From Thalassolituus sp034111725 (lineage in GTDB: Bacteria; Pseudomonadota; Gammaproteobacteria; Pseudomonadales; Oceanobacteraceae), in assembly GCF_034111725.1 (NCBI RefSeq), contig NZ_JAWUWR010000009.1:6280-70279 (forward strand): 64,000 nt of DNA. Direction: 5' to 3'. The position numbers were made by a program, and so were the translations under genes. The notes below the pieces were generated by a model, which was not told the DNA's origin, made no database searches, and worked only from the letters and a program-made list of their open reading frames with translations. This document shows, piece after piece, positions 37,143 through 43,522 of the stretch. How positions within the stretch are numbered: the stretch's first letter is position 1; every line of letters starts with the position of its first letter.

Positions 37143-38486
37143 ATGAATAACGCGCTCAAAACTAACGCGCCTACGATTCAACACTCACTCAAGGGCTACC
37201 GAGCTTTTCAAGCCGAAGGTTACCGCGGAGCTGGGCGATCCATTTATGTCAAAGAAACAACATTAAATAAACTTCTCGCTTTGCAGCAGATGAGCAAAAC
37301 ACCCAGCAGTGAAGCTTACTATGCTCTAGAACTACTGCGCTCTATCGATAGCTTGCGCAGTCAAGTTGTACCAATCAATTCATTTATGCAGAGCGCCAAA
37401 AATAGTCCGCGCTGTATCGTCACATCAAGCTTTGAAATTGAGTATCACACCAATCCTTCCTACGTAGATCACTACCAGACAGATGTTTTTATTACAGATG
37501 TACGGATTAAGGCAGCGGAACGGCAAAAGCGTGAACGAGCTGCTATTTGGCATGCTAAGCCAGACGCTGAAGGTAAGTGGGCTCTATCTATTAATCCCAA
37601 AGAAACTTTAGCCAGTGACTCAAAAGGAAGAGAGGCAAGCCAACCAATTCAAGTTGGCATCAATGGTTATTGTGGAGGGAGAATTGAAAACGCTGCTACT
37701 ATTATGGTCACGCATATTGCTAGAAGCGATCCAAGAATCAAAGCACAGCTTCAAACTAATGGTTATGAGCTTTTCTATGTACCGCATGACTCCTCGGCGG
37801 TAAAAGCAGGCTGGACTTTTGTAAAATCTCTTGCCAATCCTATGTCAGACAAGCGAAATCAAGAATCGGCTCGTATACTTTCGGGCTATATGCACGATGC
37901 TCACCAACAAGGCTTATATGTGGAATGGACCAGCCATAGGGGCGGTTCTTTAATTCTAACCGAGGCTATGAATCTATTGGCACAACGCAATATAAACTTG
38001 CAAAACAAACAATGGATATACTTGAGTGACCATACATCGAGCCAGCATGCCGCCGACAAAGCCCGCCGCGCGGTAGGCATGGATACAAAAGATAGCAATT
38101 GGCATCACACCAATAAATCTATGGGGGTTGCTCAATGGGCTGGAGGAAAAAGCTTTGGAACTTCAGGCCTTGCATGTTCAATTGAATCTATAGCGCATAA
38201 CCCAACCAATTTGAATAACTGGTATGATGCGACGATCGGAGGTGCTCAACAATTTGCTGCCAATCACAAATTATTACTAGGCTCCGCAGGGATAATAGGA
38301 GCCGCAGCCACAATGGGAATGACACCTGCATTAATCAGCATGATCTCTAGTGCTGGTTGGTTAGGAGCTGCTGGCGCAGTAGGAACCGCGGGAGCGGCTG
38401 CACTGGGTAATATACAGAAATTAAACCAAAACTATGGTGCTAATCCAGTAAAAGAGCTGATTAAAAAACTTCCAGGACAAAGCTAA
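37143..38486 (+). CDS. Candidate T6SS effector, unrecognised, hydrophobic C-terminal region
   Basis: A 447-residue protein directly after PAAR, with a good ribosome binding site (aggga). I do not recognise a family. The middle (about 165-310) loosely recalls an alpha/beta-hydrolase: a central strand-turn YVEWTSHRGGSLILTEAMNLL and a later YLSDHTSSQHAADKA. But the expected G-x-S-x-G is not there; the serine two residues before Arg has no Gly in register. Residues 375-430 are a Gly/Ala-rich hydrophobic stretch (LLLGSAGIIGAAATMGMTPA, GWLGAAGAVGTAGAAALG) able to enter membranes. The gene is visibly AT-richer than vgrG, as usual for cargo. It may be a membrane-targeting toxin; the function is unknown. 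Confidence 0.55.
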   Translation: MNNALKTNAPTIQHSLKGYRAFQAEGYRGAGRSIYVKETTLNKLLALQQMSKTPSSEAYYALELLRSIDSLRSQVVPINSFMQSAKNSPRCIVTSSFEIEYHTNPSYVDHYQTDVFITDVRIKAAERQKRERAAIWHAKPDAEGKWALSINPKETLASDSKGREASQPIQVGINGYCGGRIENAATIMVTHIARSDPRIKAQLQTNGYELFYVPHDSSAVKAGWTFVKSLANPMSDKRNQESARILSGYMHDAHQQGLYVEWTSHRGGSLILTEAMNLLAQRNINLQNKQWIYLSDHTSSQHAADKARRAVGMDTKDSNWHHTNKSMGVAQWAGGKSFGTSGLACSIESIAHNPTNLNNWYDATIGGAQQFAANHKLLLGSAGIIGAAATMGMTPALISMISSAGWLGAAGAVGTAGAAALGNIQKLNQNYGANPVKELIKKLPGQS

Positions 38487-38488
38487 TC

Positions 38489-39586
38489 ATGTTTCAACTG
38501 CGCAGCCGTAAAAACCCTAAAGGCCCTAGTATGTCGCAAGCGCGACACATAAAAAAAGACTTAGGAATCGCTAGGCTAGCTTTTATGGCTCCAGCTCCTA
38601 GCCCGCGATTTGATCAACTGACAATATTGGAAGGGCAGCCGGATAGCGTAGATGCGCTTGACACATCGATTTACACTCGTCAGCTGGGCACGAATAACCG
38701 CTACTACCCTAATTATATGCAAAAATTTCGAGCTTATAATAATGAGTGGAAGTTTAATGGCTTCCCCATTATTGAGGGCGCCTGCGGTGATATTTCCCTT
38801 GTTATTGATGTGATTCGGATTGATGACTGCCCAGTTAATGAAAGCTTTTTTAATAAAAGTAACTTTGCAATGGCCTGTCTCGCTGATATTAAATATTCTC
38901 GTGCTGATATTCATACAGAACCTCCAAAGAACGATATATTTAACCTCACTCCTCAGAAATGGCCTGACTACCTAGGCCCTATCAATAGCCAATGGATAAA
39001 AAAAAGTAATACCGACTGGCTTTACTATGAATTTCAGCCATTGGTCAGTAGTTCATTGAAAATAATCTGGGCAACTCCTTTAACAGATCAGCATTTTATA
39101 CTGTTTAGTTTTTCTATTTCTCGGTCATGCCCAAATAACAACAATGCTTACCGGGAAGAAGAGCCTGTTCCTCGTAAAAATTTTCTAGACTACATCCATA
39201 AATTTATGGATACAGTTGAGATCGAGCTACAGCCTGAGTTTGAACAAAAACTTGAACAGCAAAAAAAACTGGAAAATGAAGCTAAACCAGTAATTGAGGC
39301 TACTCCTGAACATATTGCCCTAGCAAAAACGGTGATGCACGAATGGAGCGATTGCCAGTATAAAGATCCATCAAAAGATAAAGAGGAAGACCACAGGGCT
39401 CCCTTTAAGGATGTATCTGATCGCATTGACTGGATAGTTACCCCTAAACCAATTCCGGGGAGCTACCCTCGCGGAGAGTTGATCTACAACCACGCGATTA
39501 TGGAAAAACTGAAACAAGATTCGGCACAGGCTTCTATGATGCAAACATCACTTGAATCATCTACCAATGATAAACCGCTAGCTTAA
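38489..39586 (+). CDS. Unrecognised partner of the effector candidate (possible immunity protein)
   Basis: A 365-residue cytoplasmic-looking protein starting three bases after the effector candidate's stop, which suggests translational coupling. No signal peptide or membrane helix. It contains aromatic-rich segments (NNRYYPNYMQKFRAYNNEWK, NTDWLYYEFQPL) and a charged helix near 240-265 (LQPEFEQKLEQQKKLENE). A start at 38531 (MSQARH) is also possible. Position and coupling favour an immunity protein or cognate chaperone; sequence alone does not tell. Confidence 0.5.
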   Translation: MFQLRSRKNPKGPSMSQARHIKKDLGIARLAFMAPAPSPRFDQLTILEGQPDSVDALDTSIYTRQLGTNNRYYPNYMQKFRAYNNEWKFNGFPIIEGACGDISLVIDVIRIDDCPVNESFFNKSNFAMACLADIKYSRADIHTEPPKNDIFNLTPQKWPDYLGPINSQWIKKSNTDWLYYEFQPLVSSSLKIIWATPLTDQHFILFSFSISRSCPNNNNAYREEEPVPRKNFLDYIHKFMDTVEIELQPEFEQKLEQQKKLENEAKPVIEATPEHIALAKTVMHEWSDCQYKDPSKDKEEDHRAPFKDVSDRIDWIVTPKPIPGSYPRGELIYNHAIMEKLKQDSAQASMMQTSLESSTNDKPLA

Positions 39587-39645
39587 CCGAATAATATATT
39601 TAGTATTCGTCCGGTCAATGTATGTCTGGCTATACGACAGTTCGT

Positions 39646-39697
39646 GGGAGGAAAGTGCATGCGTTCTACCTTAATGATTGGTGGTTAGAGCAATATG
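39646..39697 (+). promoter_or_regulatory. Strong ribosome binding site before a 9-codon frame upstream of the lipoprotein
   Basis: The sequence gggaggaaa (39646-39654) precedes an ATG at 39659 that opens nine codons and a TAG. This frame is the same as that of the lipoprotein starting at 39695, which itself has a weak ribosome binding site. It could be a tiny upstream leader coupling translation, or a decayed earlier start. Confidence 0.35.
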
Positions 39698-40273
39698 AAT
39701 TCTAGATATCGGACTAAAAAGACAACCGCTTCCATTATTGCTCTTCTTTTTATGTTATCAGCATCAAGCGGCTGTTCGGACGAGAATACATCTTTAATAC
39801 AGAATCAGAAGGAAAATAATATGTTTGGTTTTGGAAATAAATCTGAAGAGCGACATGTAACGTCTTCTCCTATCGAAGGAAGGATATTCGAAAATGGCAT
39901 CCCTGTAATTAATGCTCGAATTGTTCGCAAAGTGCGCTCGAACATCAACCAAGACTGGGTGTTAGAGGAATTTAAAACTGATGATAATGGGTACTTCAGC
40001 CTTCCGATAAAGGAGGAAGTATATTCTCTTGGATTAACACAGTTCGTGAGCGCTACTCAAATAGATATTGAGATCAATGGGCAATTAGTTAACTTTTGGT
40101 ATAGCAATAACTCAAGAGGACATCTCTATTCAGAGTTTGGAGGTGCTGCTCTAGAGAATTTGATATGCGAACTTACCAACGAGGAAATAATTATCAATGG
40201 CGATGGCTACGGAATACTTACTAAATGTCTGTGGTCCAATATGCCAAAAACTAGTGATACGACTGATAATTAG
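39695..40273 (+). CDS. DUF6795-like lipoprotein beside the lipase
   Basis: A 192-residue lipoprotein with a signal peptide and lipobox ending SASSGC (Cys27). The mature part has a carboxypeptidase-regulatory-like beta fold: PIEGRIFENGIPVINARIVR, then TDDNGYFSLPIKEE. This is the pattern of DUF6795 as I remember it, a family found next to secreted lipases and T6SS cargo. It ends ten bases before the class 3 lipase. A periplasmic immunity protein against a membrane-attacking lipase would be placed exactly here; that is inference. Confidence 0.6.
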   Translation: MNSRYRTKKTTASIIALLFMLSASSGCSDENTSLIQNQKENNMFGFGNKSEERHVTSSPIEGRIFENGIPVINARIVRKVRSNINQDWVLEEFKTDDNGYFSLPIKEEVYSLGLTQFVSATQIDIEINGQLVNFWYSNNSRGHLYSEFGGAALENLICELTNEEIIINGDGYGILTKCLWSNMPKTSDTTDN

Positions 40274-40283
40274 GGGCTAGGGT

Positions 40284-41447
40284 ATGTCAATTTTAACACC
40301 ACATGAAGTTGCTGATCTTGCTGAAGGTGTCTATAGAGTAAATGAAGGCGATGAAATTAACTTAAAGATATTTCTCAACAACCGAGTTTTTAAGAAGACA
40401 AATATCGAGTCCGAGCCAAGTATACTTAAAGCTGATGTGGGCGGCAGACTATTTCGGGCAAAAAATGATAGTTTTGGTGTTATGGCTAGAGGAGAGAAAG
40501 ACGTATTCTTGATATTCCGAGGCACTACCGATAAAAATAAAAATGCCGATAAAGTTACCGACCTTCGCATAGGTATATGCTTATCAAAAACCAATCTTCC
40601 TGTGCACATTGGCTTTAATCACACATTTAATAGCATGCTTCCTGAAATCAAGGAATTTCTCAACGATAACAAAACTGAAGGGCTGATTCACTGTATAGGT
40701 CACAGCCTAGGAGGAGCTGTAGCTTCACTTGCTGCAGACTGGATTTCAAAAAATAGATCTGATCTAAGGGGTCGCATTAAACTATATACATTTGGAGCTC
40801 CTAGAGTAGGTACACATTGGTTTGCCAATAGCACAACCAGCTCGATTGGAGATATAAATATATATCGAACTTACCATCGTACTGATCCTGTGCCTATGGT
40901 TGCAATTTACCCGTTCATCCAAGCTCCTATTAATAACACAGGATATTTCCTACCATCTAGCTTCCCATTGACTTCTGGTGTTGCACATAAAATGGAGCAC
41001 TATATATCATCAGTTAAAGGGCGAGACTGGGAGTCAATTTCAGGAAATCCTGTAGAACCGTATAACCTTGAAATATGCCTCGAAAACTGGCTCAAATCAA
41101 AGTTGCCAGTCAGCACATCAGATAGCAGTTTTTGGCAGTGGGTCGATTCAGCCTTAAACTATGTGATTAGAAAAATATTAATTAATGGTTTAGCTATGCT
41201 CCAAGGTGCGGTAATTGGACTTCATACCATAGTAGACAAACTAGCCTACATACTTGCTAAAGGCATTAACTTGGCCAAGGATATTTCTTCCTGGGTCGTT
41301 TTACTAATGAAAAAGTTAATGCAAGCACTTCATATAGTCGCTCCACCAACCAGGGAAGAGATTACCCAAGCTTTAATAAAGAGAGTTCTTGTTCGCCTTA
41401 CTGAAGAAGCAAATAAAAATGCTTCAAATGCGATAAAAAATATTTAA
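40284..41447 (+). CDS. Class 3 lipase, candidate T6SS phospholipase effector
   Basis: A 387-residue lipase_3 family protein. The nucleophile is Ser141 in CIGHSLGGAVASLAADW. Probable partners are Asp201 (YHRTDPVPMV) and His235 or His239 (GVAHKMEHY). The oxyanion/strand motif VFLIFRGTT is at 75-82. There is no signal peptide, consistent with delivery by the T6SS. Residues about 290-345 form amphipathic or hydrophobic helices (GLAMLQGAVIGLHTIVDKLA, SWVVLLMKKLMQALHIV), which may contact membranes. It sits ten bases behind a lipoprotein and 48 bases before a tiny membrane protein. The region is AT-rich. Confidence 0.82.
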   Translation: MSILTPHEVADLAEGVYRVNEGDEINLKIFLNNRVFKKTNIESEPSILKADVGGRLFRAKNDSFGVMARGEKDVFLIFRGTTDKNKNADKVTDLRIGICLSKTNLPVHIGFNHTFNSMLPEIKEFLNDNKTEGLIHCIGHSLGGAVASLAADWISKNRSDLRGRIKLYTFGAPRVGTHWFANSTTSSIGDINIYRTYHRTDPVPMVAIYPFIQAPINNTGYFLPSSFPLTSGVAHKMEHYISSVKGRDWESISGNPVEPYNLEICLENWLKSKLPVSTSDSSFWQWVDSALNYVIRKILINGLAMLQGAVIGLHTIVDKLAYILAKGINLAKDISSWVVLLMKKLMQALHIVAPPTREEITQALIKRVLVRLTEEANKNASNAIKNI

Positions 41448-41494
41448 AAAAGATAGCGATGAAGAAATAGCTAATAAGCGGGAATTACGAACAC

Positions 41495-41674
41495 ATGATA
41501 ATACTAAAATTTTTAGTGACGGTTTTTTTCGGACTTGCGCTAGCTCTAGTAGTTTGGTCTAGATACAGAAATCCTATTTATAGTAGAATTGCTGAAATGG
41601 GTAGTGCCGTCATTATAATTTCAGTGTACTTCATAGGCATGGGTTTTTTATGGGGTATTATAAACTTCTCATAA
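41495..41674 (+). CDS. 59-residue two-helix membrane protein
   Basis: A short frame (ATG 41495, TAA 41672-41674) with two hydrophobic helices, FLVTVFFGLALALVVW (residues 6-21) and AVIIISVYFIGMGFLWGII (38-56). They are joined by a basic loop (SRYRNPIYSRIAEMGS). A plausible ribosome binding site (cggga) lies upstream. It follows the lipase by 47 bases on the same strand and shares its AT-rich composition. It could be an accessory or immunity protein against the lipase, or an unrelated small membrane protein. Confidence 0.55.
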   Translation: MIILKFLVTVFFGLALALVVWSRYRNPIYSRIAEMGSAVIIISVYFIGMGFLWGIINFS

Positions 41675-41685
41675 TTAGCCAAAGC

Positions 41686-41708
41686 GGGGATCTTGCAGCC
41701 CCATTTTA
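41686..41708 (+). terminator. Possible weak terminator of the effector operon
   Basis: Short stem gggg/cccc with a nine-base loop followed by atttta, 12 bases past the small membrane protein. Only four pairs, so tentative. Confidence 0.3.
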
Positions 41709-41750
41709 TTAGTCAAATAATCAACACCTAAATATAATAACTTCAACTCA

Positions 41751-43376
41751 CTATAAAGAAACTCCACGTTTCCTCGCCAACAACAAGCCACTAATCAACA
41801 TAAGCCAATAAAAATTCATCGAGCCGCCTCCGCTACTTTTCGACGATGGTGTAACTTCAGGGCTAGGATCAGGTTCGGCAACTTCTGGGCTAGGATCAGG
41901 TTCGACAACTACTGGGTCGACAGGTGCTGCCTCAACAGAAAATGTGATTTCTGAATTTCCGCTCATTACCGGATAGCGGTTATCCGTTACAATAGCGGAT
42001 ACGGTGTAATCGCCGACAATTAAATTGTCGGAACTGAAAGTCACACTCGTCTCTGTTTCGCTAATGACGGTAACGCCTTCATATGTCCAGCTAAGTGTAT
42101 GGTGGTCGCTAGCATCTTGATCGGTAATTACGGCTTCTAAAGTAACGTCGCCATCGCCGATTGTAATGTCATATACCTCATCACCATTCTGCGTTAATAC
42201 AAACGTTACTTCGGGTGCGTGGTTAGTATCCAGTGCGCCGTCACCATCACCATCGCGATAGACAACACCATCAATAATTAATCCCGGTAATTCACTGCTC
42301 GTACCAAAATCCCAAATCGTACTATCCCAAGTTGGATAGAGGGTATAGTTCATTAAGCATTCGGTATCGTCGCTTGATGTAGGGCATTGAAGTTCTGCGA
42401 GAGTTGCACCGAAATAATTGATTTCATCCGAATCCGATTCGCCGTCACTCGTTAATTGACCTGAGGTATCTATGGCCCAGTGGCTATTAGTTATTACGCT
42501 ATCCCTATAGGTATAACCGATAAGTCCTCCCTTGGCTAGATCGCTGGGATTCACGAATCCAACCGAAAATGAATTACTAAGAGTCGCATCATGGTCAGCA
42601 TTACCGATGAAACCGCCAATAGGACTAGCGCCGTTTACAGTTGCAGTCGAAAAGCTTTCGGATATATCGGCGCTATCTATATAACCCACAAGCCCTCCAG
42701 TCGATTGATACAATCCGGTAACTGTACCAAGTGAAAAACTATTTTGAAGACTCGCCCCTCCAGCCAACGCTCCGATTAAGCCACCAACATTGATTGTCCC
42801 ACTAACACTGCCTACAGAATAGCTATACGCAACTAGCGCTCCATCATTTACATCGCCTGCAAGTGCGCCGGTGCCAGCGCCACCGATAACGCTCATTAGC
42901 TTTCCGGCTAAACCAATATGACTAATCATCGCAGAGCTATTGCTAACATGACCAAAAAGACCGACCAGTTCAATATCTTTTGAATCAATATATAGATTAT
43001 TTATCTGATAGTTATTACCATCAAATTTCCCGACAAAGGGGTGACGAAAATCCCCAATCGGAACCCACCCTTCTCCCCCATTCCAATAGGCGTCATTCTC
43101 ATCCATTTTGCCATCGGCATTGGTGTCGAAATCCAGTGTGGTGGTTAATTCAAATCCATTACACCCCGCTTCTGGGCAGCCCGTGCTTTCGCTATATAGG
43201 CTAGTGCCGTCGAGGCTATTACGAATTTCATCGAGGTCCGCCAGGCTGTTAATTTCGATCAGGCCGTCGTCGTCAAGATCGTAGTCTGCACGGCCACTTT
43301 CTGCGAAAGCAGCGGGGACTAATAGGCAACCGAGAAGTATTGGTACGATTAAACGTGTGGTATTGATAATGGCCAT
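41751..43376 (-). CDS. GLUG-repeat surface protein with GlyGly-CTERM (paralogue 3, short)
   Basis: A 541-residue homologue of the two larger GLUG proteins: signal peptide (LIVPILLGCLLVPAAFA), DYDLDDDGLIEINSLADLDE module, GLUG units (GTGALAGDVNDGALVAYSYS, VGGLIGALAGGASLQNSFSL) and one DGDGDGALDTNHAP calcium loop leading into a PKD-like beta domain. It has a Pro-rich spacer and a GlyGly-CTERM tail (KSSGGGSMNFYWLMLISGLL, RKR). It lacks the Cys-containing calcium-loop array and has a single module. It lies between the effector cargo and the T6SS structural operon. The start follows the conserved aaaagga leader. Confidence 0.87.
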   Translation of the reverse strand: MAIINTTRLIVPILLGCLLVPAAFAESGRADYDLDDDGLIEINSLADLDEIRNSLDGTSLYSESTGCPEAGCNGFELTTTLDFDTNADGKMDENDAYWNGGEGWVPIGDFRHPFVGKFDGNNYQINNLYIDSKDIELVGLFGHVSNSSAMISHIGLAGKLMSVIGGAGTGALAGDVNDGALVAYSYSVGSVSGTINVGGLIGALAGGASLQNSFSLGTVTGLYQSTGGLVGYIDSADISESFSTATVNGASPIGGFIGNADHDATLSNSFSVGFVNPSDLAKGGLIGYTYRDSVITNSHWAIDTSGQLTSDGESDSDEINYFGATLAELQCPTSSDDTECLMNYTLYPTWDSTIWDFGTSSELPGLIIDGVVYRDGDGDGALDTNHAPEVTFVLTQNGDEVYDITIGDGDVTLEAVITDQDASDHHTLSWTYEGVTVISETETSVTFSSDNLIVGDYTVSAIVTDNRYPVMSGNSEITFSVEAAPVDPVVVEPDPSPEVAEPDPSPEVTPSSKSSGGGSMNFYWLMLISGLLLARKRGVSL

Positions 43377-43388
43377 GATCAAAAACAT

Positions 43389-43428
43389 CCTTTTATAATG
43401 TTTTATGGCCAATCGTGGAATTGGCCAT
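43389..43428 (-). promoter_or_regulatory. Leader hairpin of GLUG paralogue 3
   Basis: Perfect nine-pair hairpin atggccaat-cgtgga-attggccat (43405-43428), about ten bases before the aaaagga ribosome binding site. Third member of the conserved leader family. Confidence 0.55.
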
Positions 43429-43467
43429 GTGTATCCTGAGGTCTATTTTTTATGAAGACTTAGCTAA

Positions 43468-43509
43468 ACCGTCGTAGAGACAAAACAGAAATCACGTCTC
43501 TACTACGGT
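43468..43509 (-). terminator. Hairpin terminating the T6SS structural operon
   Basis: Fourteen-base arms accgtcgtagagac/gtctctactacggt with one mismatched pair, 14 bases past the clpV stop. The T run on the minus strand is short (ggtttag). Confidence 0.6.
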
Positions 43510-43522
43510 GCCAAAACCAAGG

